64,000 nt of DNA from Undibacterium sp. Jales W-56. GTDB taxonomy: Bacteria; Pseudomonadota; Gammaproteobacteria; Burkholderiales; Burkholderiaceae_D. The DNA lies in NCBI RefSeq assembly GCF_025548535.1, contig NZ_JAJLQW010000007.1, positions 157,902 through 221,901 of the forward strand. Direction: 5' to 3'. Both the position numbers and the translations under genes were made by a program. Below, in pieces: positions 25,549 through 34,640 of this stretch; the first letter of the stretch is position 1, and the number at the start of each line of letters is the position of its first letter. Below the pieces are notes generated by a model. That model searched no databases and had not been told where the DNA came from. It saw only the letters and a program-made list of their open reading frames with translations.

Positions 25549-26094
25549 TCAGCCAGCCAGTTGCTCCCATTCTTCACGCAACAAGGCATACATCGCAATA
25601 TCAATATGCCTGCCGCGACTGAATGAAGCGCCGCGGGCGATGCCTTCTTTCAGATAGCCGCAATTGATCGCGACTTTTTCCGAGGCGATATTATCCACCT
25701 TCATGTGGATTTCCAAGCGATTGATCAGCGTGGTCTTGAACAGGTAATCCGTCAGCATGCGCACGGCCTCGGTCATGATGCCTTTGCCGCGCATCTCATT
25801 GGTGAACATGCCGTAGCCAATTTCGCGCGAATTGAAATACGGCACCGTTTTAAAATGAAATACCCGTCCGAGTATCGCGCCCCGATTCACCTCATGCCCG
25901 TCAATGATCAGGAAGGTTTCGCTGGTTTCTTTGGACTGCGATTCGGCTTCAAACTTTTTTTCCAGGACGCCGGGCAACATCAATTCCAGGGACAAGAATT
26001 CACCTTTGGCTTCCGGCGAATTCATCAGGGTAATCAGTTGAGGGATATCGTCCTTGCGAACGTGACGTAAATGAAAGCTACTGCCTTTGATCAT
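25549..26094 (-). CDS. GNAT acetyltransferase (RimJ/RimL type)
   Basis: Protein of 181 residues. GNAT_3-type motifs: FHLRHVRKDDIPQL, GRVFHFKTVPYFNSREIGYGMF, then NEMRGKGIMTEAVRML (acetyl-CoA loop RGKGI) and NCGYLKEGIARGASFSRGRHIDIAMYALL, the classic RimJ/RimL C-terminal block. It may acetylate a protein N-terminus or a small amine; substrate unknown. It lies 134 bp downstream of the adaptor gene and could share the sigma-54 transcript. Confidence 0.85.
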   Translation of the reverse strand: MIKGSSFHLRHVRKDDIPQLITLMNSPEAKGEFLSLELMLPGVLEKKFEAESQSKETSETFLIIDGHEVNRGAILGRVFHFKTVPYFNSREIGYGMFTNEMRGKGIMTEAVRMLTDYLFKTTLINRLEIHMKVDNIASEKVAINCGYLKEGIARGASFSRGRHIDIAMYALLREEWEQLAG

Positions 26095-26227
26095 GCTGGT
26101 AGTCTCCTGTGTAAGAGCAATAAGCGGGGAAATAATGATTCTCTGCGCTTACGACAGTGTAGCAGCCCACACCGTCATTTCCATCTAAAATCGTCCAACA
26201 CACTTAAGACCTGTCCGTCAACCTGCC

Positions 26228-27514
26228 TCATTTCTTCATCTGCAAGCGCGTCGCATTGCCAAAGGCGGCATAACTCGACACCACGATTTTTTCTCCTTCC
26301 TTCAATCCCGACAACACCTCGATCTGACGGTTGTTGCGACGTCCTGTTTTTATCATGCGCTTCTCGGCATCGATGCCGTTGTCGGCGACCACAAATACCC
26401 AGGCGCCGCCGCTGTCCGTTACAAAGGCCGCATTCGGCAACAACAGCGCGGCTTTCGGCTCACCCAAGGTAATCTGGGCATCCAGACTTTGTCCCGGACT
26501 CAAGCTGCTTGGTTGCTGATTCTTGAATACTAATTCAATCGAAAAACGCCCCTCCTTAATTTGCGGATAGACCCGGCTGACTTCAACTACATAGTCTCTG
26601 GCGTCTTGTTTGAGCCAGCCCTGACGGCCAATCGCGACACGATTCAGATAATATTCATCGACCTGGGCGCTGAGTTTAAATTTAAGCGGATCGTCGATCC
26701 GCCCAATGTGCTGATCGGTCTTGACGGTCTCACCGATTTGTAAACGGAAGTCGGTCAGCCGCCCGGCAACTGGCGCACGCACTACCAATGCCGCTACCGT
26801 AGCGTTCACCAGTGTCAGGCCGCCTTCTATATTTTTGATCGCTCTTTCCATCTGGGCGACGGCATCGCGTTTGACTGCGGTTTCGCTGGAACTGTGTTTT
26901 TTCTCTTCGTTATAGGCGCGCTGCTGCTGTTCCAGGGTGTCGGCGGATTCGTCCAATGCGACCGCGGAAATAAATCCTTGCGCAGCCAGCGTCACATTCC
27001 GCGCATGCTTCTTTTTGGCTTGCATCAAATTGAATTCAAGATCCGACAGGCGGCGCTGGTGATCGGTATTCGCCGCTTCAAAATTCACGCGTAAATTCGC
27101 CAGATTAGAAATCTGCTGCGTGTGCTCAGACTGGCGCTGCAACAACTCCAGATTGCGTTGCGGATTCGAGATACGGAATAATACTTCGCCCTGTTTGACA
27201 ATCGCACCGTCACGCGCAAACACCTCCTCTACCCTGCCGGATTCTACTGAATCCAGAATCACCGAATGCAGTGCTTCTGCCTTGGACCGTACCACAATGT
27301 CATCTAAAAAAATCCCGCTCTCGACATTGGCAATGCGCACATCGTCCGGCGACACCTGCAAGCCTCTCGGCATGAAGCGCCAGAGTCCTGCGGCCATCAA
27401 GGCAATGCACAGCAACAGCAGCATGCCGCTGACGATTTTTTTGGTGTGGGTCTGCGGGACGATGACATCCATGGCAGCGCCGCTCACAGCCAGATGAGGT
27501 GTCGATACTTTCAT
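26228..27514 (-). CDS. HlyD/MacA-type periplasmic adaptor (membrane fusion protein)
   Basis: Protein of 428 residues. One N-terminal membrane anchor (about 27-46, VSGMLLLLCIALMAAGLW) is followed by a barrel/lipoyl half (VEEVFARDGAIVKQGEVLFRI), a long coiled-coil hairpin (about 125-235), the second lipoyl half (VVRAPVAGRLTDFRLQIGETV) and beta-barrel and membrane-proximal domains (GLKEGEKIVVSSYAAFG). It should bridge an inner-membrane ABC or RND pump to an outer-membrane channel, but no pump gene occurs in this window. Start MKVSTP at 27514 is chosen because a sigma-54 promoter at 27571-27585 lies downstream of the longer start at 27625. Confidence 0.88.
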   Translation of the reverse strand: MKVSTPHLAVSGAAMDVIVPQTHTKKIVSGMLLLLCIALMAAGLWRFMPRGLQVSPDDVRIANVESGIFLDDIVVRSKAEALHSVILDSVESGRVEEVFARDGAIVKQGEVLFRISNPQRNLELLQRQSEHTQQISNLANLRVNFEAANTDHQRRLSDLEFNLMQAKKKHARNVTLAAQGFISAVALDESADTLEQQQRAYNEEKKHSSSETAVKRDAVAQMERAIKNIEGGLTLVNATVAALVVRAPVAGRLTDFRLQIGETVKTDQHIGRIDDPLKFKLSAQVDEYYLNRVAIGRQGWLKQDARDYVVEVSRVYPQIKEGRFSIELVFKNQQPSSLSPGQSLDAQITLGEPKAALLLPNAAFVTDSGGAWVFVVADNGIDAEKRMIKTGRRNNRQIEVLSGLKEGEKIVVSSYAAFGNATRLQMKK

Positions 27515-27570
27515 GGGTAAAGCGGATAGGTTTTCATCGGTTGGGGACTTATCTTCATTTATCCTCAGCC

Positions 27571-27585
27571 GCAAGCTTTGTGCCA
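27571..27585 (-). promoter_or_regulatory. Sigma-54 (-24/-12) promoter of the adaptor gene
   Basis: Minus strand reads TGGCAC-AAAGC-TTGC, a full match to the TGGCAC-N5-TTGC consensus. Transcription should begin near 27560, giving an untranslated leader of about 45 nt before the ATG at 27514. The adjacent divergent gene encodes a sigma-54 activator. Confidence 0.85.
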
Positions 27586-27667
27586 GCGACTTTAAGGCTG
27601 GCATCACGGTGAAAAATCGAGACAAATCGTCTTTTTTTGGAATGCCTGTCCGCTACTGAACAAGGCG

Positions 27668-27687
27668 ACTGTCCGATATCGGACAGT
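27668..27687. promoter_or_regulatory. 20-bp perfect palindrome, candidate enhancer (UAS)
   Basis: ACTGTCCGATATCGGACAGT is a perfect palindrome centred about 95 bp upstream of the sigma-54 promoter, the usual distance for an NtrC-type activator site. A further TGTCCG half-site is at 27647-27652. It also lies upstream of the divergent regulator gene, so autoregulation is possible. Confidence 0.75.
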
Positions 27688-27864
27688 TCTGATGCGACCT
27701 CGCAGATAGGCGGGAGAATGATTGCTAGCGCGGTACTTCAAAGCTAAAATGCCCTGCAGCGGACTGGCCTGATAGATTCGACGAGTGGATTGGACCAGTA
27801 GCCCGCTTAGCGCCGATTGCCGGTCGTGGCGAGTGACTGCCTATTTCAATCAAGAACGAGTTTC

Positions 27865-29250
27865 ATGTCCACTAGCTTACCTAATTTACTCATCGTCGAC
27901 GATGATCCCGATGTCGCATGTGCCGCGCAGATGTTGTTGCGTCGCCGTTACGGGCAAGTGAACGTGGTGAACGATCCGGCACAAGTATCCAGCGTGTTAG
28001 CGCAACACCTTCCCGATCTGGTTTTACTCGATTTTAATTTGACTGCTGGCCGCACGGATGGCGGCGAAGGCCTGGCAATGCTGGATCTGTTGCGTGCGCA
28101 GCACCCGGCCCCTGCGGTCATCGCGGTCACGGCGTATGCCGATGTACCGCTGGCGGTAGAAGCGCTGAAACGCGGTGCCTGCGATTTCATCACCAAACCC
28201 TGGGATAATGCACGGCTACTGGCTGCGGTAGAAACCGCGCTCGCCAGGAGAGCCGGCTCAGCCGTCAGTCATGTCGCAAATAATGCGTCTTCAGCGCTTG
28301 CGGCCTTAATGGGCGAGTCCGCCTGTATGCGCGAACTCAAGGCCATGATCTGCAATGTCGCGCCGACCGAGGCGAATGTCATGGTGCTGGGTGAGAATGG
28401 CGTCGGTAAAGAATTAGTGGCGCGCGCCATTCACCAGGCATCGCCACGGCAGCACGCCGGCTTCCTGGCCGTCGATATGGGAGCGATACCCGAGACCACG
28501 TTTGAGAGTGATATGTTCGGCCATCGCAAAGGCGCATTTACCGATGCGCGTAGCGACCGTGCCGGGCGCTTTCAGGCGGCGCGCGGTGGCGTCTTGTTTC
28601 TCGATGAAATCGGCAACCTGCCTCTGGGTGCGCAGGCGAAGTTGCTGACCGCACTGGAGCGCCGGGAAGTCACGCCGGTGGGCATGGACAAAGCGGAGAA
28701 AATCGATGTGCGCATCGTCAGCGCTACCAATCTCCGCGAGCTCAAATTATTCGATCCGTCGGTATTCCGTCCCGACTTGTTATTCCGCCTGAACACGATC
28801 GTATTACGGGTGCCGCCGCTGCGTGAGCGGCGTGACGATATCCCCGCGTTGTTGCAGCATTATCTGGCTTTGTATCAAGCCCAATATCAGCGCCCGGTAC
28901 GCGCCATCAATGATGCGGCCTTGAATGCCTTATGCGATTATCGCTGGCCAGGCAATATCCGGGCACTGCGGCATGCCTGTGAACGCGCAGTGATACTCGG
29001 TACCCAAGCCGAATATGCATTTCAGGATTTCGGCATGACTTCGCTCGATCCTGCAGCCGATGCAGCGACAGAGTTCAAGTCAGAGCAGCGCCTTCTGCCG
29101 CTCAACGAGACATTCAAACTCACTACCCTGGAGCGTGACGCCATCGCCAGCGCCATGACGCAGGCAGGCGGCAATATCAGCCAGGCGGCGAAACTTCTGG
29201 GTTTAAGCCGCGCCGCCTTGTATCGCAAGCTGGAAAAACATGACATCTGA
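27865..29250 (+). CDS. NtrC-family sigma-54-dependent response regulator
   Basis: Enhancer-binding protein of 461 residues. Receiver domain with VDDD (11-14) and phosphoacceptor D56 in LVLLDFNL. The AAA+ domain has Walker A GENGVGKE, sigma-54 contact loop GAFTDA, Walker B GGVLFLDEIGN and an arginine-finger region. The C-terminal Fis-type helix-turn-helix is AGGNISQAAKLLGLSRAALYRKL. Start MSTSLPN at 27865; an earlier GTG or ATG at 27817 lacks support. It overlaps the kinase gene and faces the adaptor gene across a 350-bp control region. Confidence 0.93.
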   Translation: MSTSLPNLLIVDDDPDVACAAQMLLRRRYGQVNVVNDPAQVSSVLAQHLPDLVLLDFNLTAGRTDGGEGLAMLDLLRAQHPAPAVIAVTAYADVPLAVEALKRGACDFITKPWDNARLLAAVETALARRAGSAVSHVANNASSALAALMGESACMRELKAMICNVAPTEANVMVLGENGVGKELVARAIHQASPRQHAGFLAVDMGAIPETTFESDMFGHRKGAFTDARSDRAGRFQAARGGVLFLDEIGNLPLGAQAKLLTALERREVTPVGMDKAEKIDVRIVSATNLRELKLFDPSVFRPDLLFRLNTIVLRVPPLRERRDDIPALLQHYLALYQAQYQRPVRAINDAALNALCDYRWPGNIRALRHACERAVILGTQAEYAFQDFGMTSLDPAADAATEFKSEQRLLPLNETFKLTTLERDAIASAMTQAGGNISQAAKLLGLSRAALYRKLEKHDI

Positions 29251-30523
29251 TATGTCGGCGTCTGCGCCCGGACAGCGCTACCGGCATCGAAAATTATTCT
29301 GTCTGCTCGGTACGCTGATCTTGATGGCTGCCGCTGCGAGCGCCGTTTATATAGCCAATGCAACGCACCTCCTGCAAACCGCGCGCCTGCTGACTTTATG
29401 CGGATTGACGGGGTTGATCGGCTGGTGGCTGCTCTGGTTCGGCCTGGCAGATTTAGCGACGCGGCAAGTGGTCCTGGTGCCGGATGTCACGCCGCCATTG
29501 CCGCAAGACCCGGGCGGTATGCAAGACCGTATTACGACATTGGAAACGCGCCTGGAACATGCGCCGATTGCCTTGTTTGCCATCGATAAAAATACCCTCC
29601 CTCATCCAGTCCATGCCATGAATGGCAATGCCCGCCGCCTGCTGGCACCGGGCCGTACAGCCAAGCCGGAACAATTATTTGATTTGCTCAGAGCACAGGC
29701 AGTAGGCAAGCGCAGCATGATTTTGTTTGAAACCGAACAAGGGCTGGAGCGTGCCTTGCTGGCGACCAGCAGCGTCACCCTGCACGGCAGCACTGCAATG
29801 ATGGTGGCCTTGATGCCGGTAGAAACGGAGCTGCAATATGAGGCGCAACAAGCCTGGCAAAAATTAGTCCATGTCCTGACACATGAGATCATGAATTCGC
29901 TCACCCCGGTGGCGTCGCTGTCGCGCACGGCCCATGATTTATTGGACGATCTGAAGCCGGACTTGCCTGCCGACAGTGTCAAGGATTTCAGCATGGCACT
30001 CGATGCGATAAGTCGCCGCGCCCACGGTCTGGCCGATTTTGTCGGCAGCTATCGCAGTTTATCGAATGTCCCGCCAGCCCATCCTGAACGCGTCCATCTG
30101 AATAATTTATTTGACCGTTTGTCGGCACTGACCGCCCCCGCCTGGGCCGCACGCGGCGGGCGGGCTATTTTTTTGGCAGAGCCCGACTCTTTAGAATTGA
30201 TGATCGATCCCGCACAATTCGAGCAGGCACTGATCAATTTAATCAAAAATGCCGAAGAAGCCACTGCCGGCACTAGCAAACCCGAAGTCGTGATCCGCGC
30301 CAAACTCAGTCGCGGCGGACGCTTGCGCGTCGAAATCAGCGACAATGGGCCTGGCGTGCCGGAAGAATTTATCCCGCATATTTTTACGCCCTTCTTTTCC
30401 ACCAAAGAAAAAGGCAGCGGCATCGGGCTGGCTATGGTGCAGCAGTTAATACAGGGTAACGGCGGTACCGTACGTTATGCCCATGCAGTACAACACGGCG
30501 CACGGTTTATCCTGACTATCTGA
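29240..30523 (+). CDS. Membrane sensor histidine kinase, partner of the NtrC-type regulator
   Basis: Protein of 427 residues. Two N-terminal membrane segments (LFCLLGTLILMAAAASAVYI and LCGLTGLIGWWLLWFGL), then a PAS-like cytosolic region (about 85-190). The HisKA segment LVHVLTHEIMNSLTP carries the phosphoacceptor His, and the HATPase domain has ALINLIKNAEEA, SDNGPGVP and KEKGSGIGLAMV. Its ATG overlaps the regulator stop by 11 bp, so translation is coupled. With almost no periplasmic loop, it probably senses a membrane signal. Confidence 0.92.
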   Translation: MTSDMSASAPGQRYRHRKLFCLLGTLILMAAAASAVYIANATHLLQTARLLTLCGLTGLIGWWLLWFGLADLATRQVVLVPDVTPPLPQDPGGMQDRITTLETRLEHAPIALFAIDKNTLPHPVHAMNGNARRLLAPGRTAKPEQLFDLLRAQAVGKRSMILFETEQGLERALLATSSVTLHGSTAMMVALMPVETELQYEAQQAWQKLVHVLTHEIMNSLTPVASLSRTAHDLLDDLKPDLPADSVKDFSMALDAISRRAHGLADFVGSYRSLSNVPPAHPERVHLNNLFDRLSALTAPAWAARGGRAIFLAEPDSLELMIDPAQFEQALINLIKNAEEATAGTSKPEVVIRAKLSRGGRLRVEISDNGPGVPEEFIPHIFTPFFSTKEKGSGIGLAMVQQLIQGNGGTVRYAHAVQHGARFILTI

Positions 30524-30730
30524 GCCCGGTACCCAAGCTTATTCAGCGTCAGCACTGTCTTGCCATATCCTTCGCCGGATGCGCTTGATCCCGCCCAACG
30601 ATGACTCCGGCAATAATGACGCAAATAGATGCCCGATAGCCACTCTCCCGGCTTATATGATGCTAAACGGTATTGACCTCCTTACTCCCAGAGAGTATTT
30701 TCGTATACATCACTTTTTGGAGACAAATTC

Positions 30731-31462
30731 ATGTCGGCGTCCTTAAGTAACGATGAAATTGAGGATCGCTATTTTTTGCTCGGTAAGATGGAGATCTTGA
30801 ACATACTCAATGATCTCATCCACCGCAGGGAGCCTGTCACCGTCTATTTCAATGGCGGGCAAGAATTTATCCTTAGCATGCTCCTGGAGGCGCGTTCCGA
30901 AGCCTTGATTTTTGATCTGGGTGGCGACCAGAGGGCCAATAAACTCTTGCCTAAAAGCGCCACTTGCGCGTTTGTTGCAATGCCCGACGGTATCCGCGTG
31001 CAATTTACCGGAGTCAAGCCAAACCGGTTTATGTGGGGCGAGAGCCAGGCATTCTGGGTACCTTTGCCCGAACGTATTATCCGTCTTCAAAGGCGCGAAA
31101 CTTACAGAAATATCCTGCCGGTAGCGAATCCGCTCAAAGTCACACTATGGATGGAAGATGGTACGAGAATCAATGATATGGTCTTGCATGATTTGAGTGT
31201 CGGCGGCTTTGGGGCGACAGTGACCGGACTGCCTTCGCTGCGCGCAGACGACAAAATCAGGCATCTCGAAATTCCCTTATCGGATAAAACGACCTTGATC
31301 TGTTCCGGCCAGGTAAGGCATGTGACGCTGATTAGCCGGGATGGTCATCGACGTTATCGGATTGGCGTAAAATTTTTTAAATTGCCGCATGCGATGGAAG
31401 TTGCGATTCAGCGATATATTATCAAAACCGAATATGAGCGACGTAAATTATTGATGATTTAG
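30731..31462 (+). CDS. YcgR-type flagellar-brake protein (PilZ)
   Basis: Protein of 243 residues with the full YcgR layout: N-terminal YcgR domain (about 18-110: LNDLIHRREPVTVYFNGG, LIFDLGGD), then PilZ with RRETYR (RxxxR) and DLSVGGFGA (D/NxSxxG). Binding of cyclic di-GMP by these two motifs is well established for the family. No motility genes are adjacent. Upstream 30524-30730 shows no clear promoter beyond AT-rich patches. Confidence 0.85.
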   Translation: MSASLSNDEIEDRYFLLGKMEILNILNDLIHRREPVTVYFNGGQEFILSMLLEARSEALIFDLGGDQRANKLLPKSATCAFVAMPDGIRVQFTGVKPNRFMWGESQAFWVPLPERIIRLQRRETYRNILPVANPLKVTLWMEDGTRINDMVLHDLSVGGFGATVTGLPSLRADDKIRHLEIPLSDKTTLICSGQVRHVTLISRDGHRRYRIGVKFFKLPHAMEVAIQRYIIKTEYERRKLLMI

Positions 31463-31529
31463 AGTTTGCCAACAGTGAACTCGATGACAGAAAAAACCTC
31501 TATCCAATCCATATGAACGAGGAGATTGC

Positions 31530-31901
31530 ATGTACGACGATAATGATTTTTTTGCGATAGCGAAATTCTTAAAACTCGGCATCAGAATTACCGTCAAAAA
31601 TCCTATGGGGCAAAATTCATCGTTTTCCACGAATTTCCCTACACCTAAGGGAACCAGCGTTTCTTTTGACGAAAAATCCTTATACGATCTGGAGCGCAAA
31701 TTACGCGGATTATTAGCGAGTGACGATCCGGTCAAAACCAAACTTGCTCCATTCGATTATCTGGGAACCAATTTTCGCGGCATACTTTTCCACCTGAAAG
31801 ACATCAATGAATATGTGCTGCAAGAGACGCATGACCTGTTTGGAACGGCGTCCAAGCGCATTGTCAGGAAGTCGGAATATTTTTTTCAATTACTCAAATA
31901 A
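31530..31901 (+). CDS. Conserved-looking hypothetical protein
   Basis: Soluble protein of 123 residues with strong start signal (GAGGAG, 6 nt before ATG). It is rich in Phe, Lys and Asp, with a central VSFDEKSLYDLERKLRGLLA helix and a C-terminal KRIVRKSEYFFQLLK. No known domain recognised. It lies between the YcgR-type gene and the SSB-like gene on the same strand. Confidence 0.65.
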   Translation: MYDDNDFFAIAKFLKLGIRITVKNPMGQNSSFSTNFPTPKGTSVSFDEKSLYDLERKLRGLLASDDPVKTKLAPFDYLGTNFRGILFHLKDINEYVLQETHDLFGTASKRIVRKSEYFFQLLK

Positions 31902-31916
31902 TGCACAAAGGCTCAT

Positions 31917-32255
31917 GTGATAGATGCACTCATTGCCGGCAGGATGTATGGCCAGGCGCAGCAACGGCAAGGCCAGGCAGCTAGCCACTACGTCACCTGC
32001 AAGCTGCGCGTCGCGCTGGCTGGCGGCGATACGATTTTTTGTAATGTAATCGCGTTCGACGATACGCTGCAAGCAGCCTTGCTGGCCTTAGGCGACGGCG
32101 ACGCTGTTTCTGTTTCAGGTGCTTTGACACCCAAAATATGGGAAGACAAGCAAGGCAATACCCGTCCCGCAGTTGACTTGATTGCGCATGCGATCCTGAC
32201 GGTGTACGACGTACAAAAGAAGCGCGACGCCTTACAAGTCGATGATCTGAATTGA
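31917..32255 (+). CDS. SSB-like OB-fold protein
   Basis: Protein of 112 residues beginning MIDALIAGRMYGQAQQR, the N-terminal pattern of a short single-stranded-DNA-binding-like family common in Burkholderiales. OB-fold features follow: SHYVTCKLRVAL, FCNVIAFDDTLQAALLAL, GDAVSVSGALTPKIW. There is no acidic tail with the DDLPF-type C-terminal of true Ssb, so interaction with replication partners is unlikely. GTG start. DNA binding is inferred from the fold. Confidence 0.75.
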   Translation: MIDALIAGRMYGQAQQRQGQAASHYVTCKLRVALAGGDTIFCNVIAFDDTLQAALLALGDGDAVSVSGALTPKIWEDKQGNTRPAVDLIAHAILTVYDVQKKRDALQVDDLN

Positions 32256-32257
32256 CC

Positions 32258-32455
32258 AGGACACCGCAAAAACCACAAACGCTCACCACCGAGACACGGA
32301 GACACGCAAGAAGAACTGACTCATTGAGGTGTGAAAATTAAAACGAACCCGCAAGCTGGGTGCGCCTGTTGGCACGAAATACCTCTGAAAGCCGCATCCA
32401 GCCTGCGGGTTCAATATGAACAGTGATGAGCAGCTTAGCGTTTTGCGTAGGTCTT
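32258..32455 (-). repeat. MITE-like dispersed repeat, copy C
   Basis: Reverse-oriented and the most diverged copy (GACACCGCAAAAA at one end, CGTTTTGCGTAGGTCT at the other). The GGCACGAAAT and CCGCATCCAGCCTGCGGGTT core is conserved. It fills the gap between the SSB-like and metallopeptidase genes. Confidence 0.65.
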
Positions 32456-32497
32456 GCTACATGACAGCGATATGATCCTTACAGTGAAGGAAACAAT

Positions 32498-33394
32498 ATG
32501 AAATGGGAAGGCAATCGCGAAAGCGATAATGTGGAAGACCGTCGCGGTGACGATAATAGTGGCGGCGGTGGCGGCAGTGGAATCGGCGGCCGGCATATCG
32601 GCATTGGCTCCATCGTCATCGCTTTGGTCGCATCGTATTTTTTCGGGGTGAATCCCCTGACGGTATTGAGTTTGCTGAGCGGTGGCGGTTCGGGGCAAGT
32701 ATCGACCAGCCAGACCAATCAATCCAACCATCAGGTCCGCCCTGCCGCCAATGACAGGGAAACCAAGTTTGTGCGTACTGTTTTGGCAGATACGGAAGAT
32801 GTCTGGAAAGAATTGTTCAGTGCCAGCAGCGCGCAATATACAGCGCCCCATCTGGTCATTTTCGACACGCTCACATCCACTGCATGTGGCAAAGGAGAAT
32901 CGGCGACAGGCCCGTTTTACTGCCCTTCCGACCGCAAAGTGTATATTGATCTGAGCTTCTATCGATTGATGCGCGATCGTTTTCATGTCAGCGGCGAATT
33001 CGCGCAAGCCTATGTAATTGCGCATGAGGTGGGGCACCATGTACAAAACCTGTTGGGAATATCCGACAAAGTGCATGATGCACGGGTGCGCGCTTCACTC
33101 ATACAGGGAAACGCCTTGTCGGTAAAAATGGAACTACAGGCGGATTGCTTCGCCGGGGTCTGGGCTTTTCATGCGAATCAGGCGCGCAGCATTCTGGAAA
33201 AAGGCGATGTAGAAACTGCCTTGAATGCCGCCACCGCCATCGGCGACGATGCCTTGCAGCGCAAAGCGCAGGGACAGGTAGTGCCGGACTCATTCACCCA
33301 TGGCAGCTCCGAGCAACGAGTTCGCTGGTTTAGTCGCGGCCTGGAGAGCGGAAAAATGGAGCAATGCGATACATTCCAAGCCAAACAGCTATAA
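32498..33394 (+). CDS. ypfJ: Neutral zinc metallopeptidase, YpfJ family
   Basis: Protein of 298 residues. Charged Gly-rich N-terminus (NRESDNVEDRRG, then a Gly run), one membrane segment (about 35-55, IGIGSIVIALVASYFFGV), and a zinc-peptidase domain with HEVGHH in AYVIAHEVGHHVQNLLG and the third-ligand region ELQADCFAGVWAF. All match KPN_02809/YpfJ proteins, membrane-anchored with a periplasmic catalytic domain. Substrate unknown. Confidence 0.9.
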   Translation: MKWEGNRESDNVEDRRGDDNSGGGGGSGIGGRHIGIGSIVIALVASYFFGVNPLTVLSLLSGGGSGQVSTSQTNQSNHQVRPAANDRETKFVRTVLADTEDVWKELFSASSAQYTAPHLVIFDTLTSTACGKGESATGPFYCPSDRKVYIDLSFYRLMRDRFHVSGEFAQAYVIAHEVGHHVQNLLGISDKVHDARVRASLIQGNALSVKMELQADCFAGVWAFHANQARSILEKGDVETALNAATAIGDDALQRKAQGQVVPDSFTHGSSEQRVRWFSRGLESGKMEQCDTFQAKQL

Positions 33395-33559
33395 GCTGAA
33401 TATCTTGTTTGATCGATGCGGCTCGAATTGCATAAAGCTTGCCTTTTTTGCAAATAAAGATCAGAATTATTGTCACTATTTGCGGCAAACCGACACGCCA
33501 TCAGTACATCGCGTAGTCTCAATGGGCGAGTATCAACACTCAGCTTGAAGGTAAGGCAT

Positions 33560-33667
33560 ATGAAAGCCAATCATGGCGGCATGTTGAGTCAACAGTCCGG
33601 TGGAGCGACTCTTCATTTGATGCGTTGTAACTATGTACCTGTCCACTTTGGAGATAAGGCCGATTGA
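33560..33667 (+). CDS. 35-residue small ORF coupled to DUF2726 gene
   Basis: ATG at 33560 follows AAGGTAAGG. The product begins MKANHGGMLSQQSGGATLHL. Its TGA (33665-33667) overlaps the ATG of the next gene by one base (TGATG), implying coupled translation. No known family. It could be a leader ORF or a real small protein. Confidence 0.4.
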   Translation: MKANHGGMLSQQSGGATLHLMRCNYVPVHFGDKAD

Positions 33668-34491
33668 TGTTTTCTTTCCCTTTCAAGAAAAATAAAAGTA
33701 CGACTGCAGCCTATGAAGAAAAGCCTTTCTTTGAAAAACAAGAACAGGTTTTTTTCGGGCGCTTACGCCGCGCTGTACCGACTTGCTATATCTTTCCGAA
33801 AGTGGACCTGAACGACTTGCTCGAACCGATGAGTAGCGATCCCAAACTGAGACGGGCGGAACAAGCCGATCTCGAAGGCAGGAAAGTCGATTACGCGATC
33901 TTTGATGCCAGCATGAATCTGCTCTGTGTAATCGAGTTGAATGAAGAACTTGACGATGATGGCAAATACCTGAGCAATGAAGCTTTTTTTAAAACGGCAG
34001 GCATTAAAACGATACGCTGGGAAAGACAGGCGCTGCCAATTTTCGATCAGATCTTGCGCATACTGGCGCCCTTCTCGACGATCGCCGCTCCCAAACCAGA
34101 TATCGCTGCAAGCACGGTAATGCGCACCCAGCAGGCGCCAGCTACTAACGCATCCGCCAATCCAGATACGGTGCAGGCCATCTATTCGTCCTGTCCGACA
34201 CCCAGCAATATCGTTGCGATGTCGATCCATGATATTGAGCGGCTAACCCCTAAACAGTATATCAAAACGGCGTATCCCCATTTGTGGCAGCGGATTTGCC
34301 TGTTCTGCAATGAGCCCATGCACCTCAAACGCTATCTGACGGCATTGGTGATTCAAGGGCCAGGCGAAAACAGAGTCGGCTTCCCAAACGAAATCCTGCT
34401 TGAAATAGCCAGTATCCAGGCAGAAAATGAGCGCCACCTGGAAAAAGCGGCACCACGCACCACTTGGGATACGGCATTCATCAATCGCTAG
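33667..34491 (+). CDS. DUF2726-domain protein
   Basis: Protein of about 274 residues. The DUF2726 region (about 18-140) has PFFEKQEQVFFGRLRRAVP, KVDYAIFDASMNLLCVIELNE and FKTAGIKTIRWE, a PD-(D/E)xK-like nuclease core pattern (D..E-L-N). The middle is Ala/Pro/Asn-rich and the C-terminal 90 residues (LTPKQYIKTAYPHLWQRICLF) may form a small Cys-containing domain. DUF2726 proteins are suspected nucleic-acid enzymes; activity here is unproven. Confidence 0.8.
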   Translation: MFSFPFKKNKSTTAAYEEKPFFEKQEQVFFGRLRRAVPTCYIFPKVDLNDLLEPMSSDPKLRRAEQADLEGRKVDYAIFDASMNLLCVIELNEELDDDGKYLSNEAFFKTAGIKTIRWERQALPIFDQILRILAPFSTIAAPKPDIAASTVMRTQQAPATNASANPDTVQAIYSSCPTPSNIVAMSIHDIERLTPKQYIKTAYPHLWQRICLFCNEPMHLKRYLTALVIQGPGENRVGFPNEILLEIASIQAENERHLEKAAPRTTWDTAFINR

Positions 34492-34640
34492 AAATCGACG
34501 GCACATGGCGCTGCCGTCTATCCCGAGCGGAGACGTTCTATTCCAGCATAAAACCATTTCATCGCAAACCATTCGCACCTCGCTGCGGATTTCCGCATAC
34601 TGCGACAGCATTGTTTGATCTCCATTGATAAGGAAACAGC

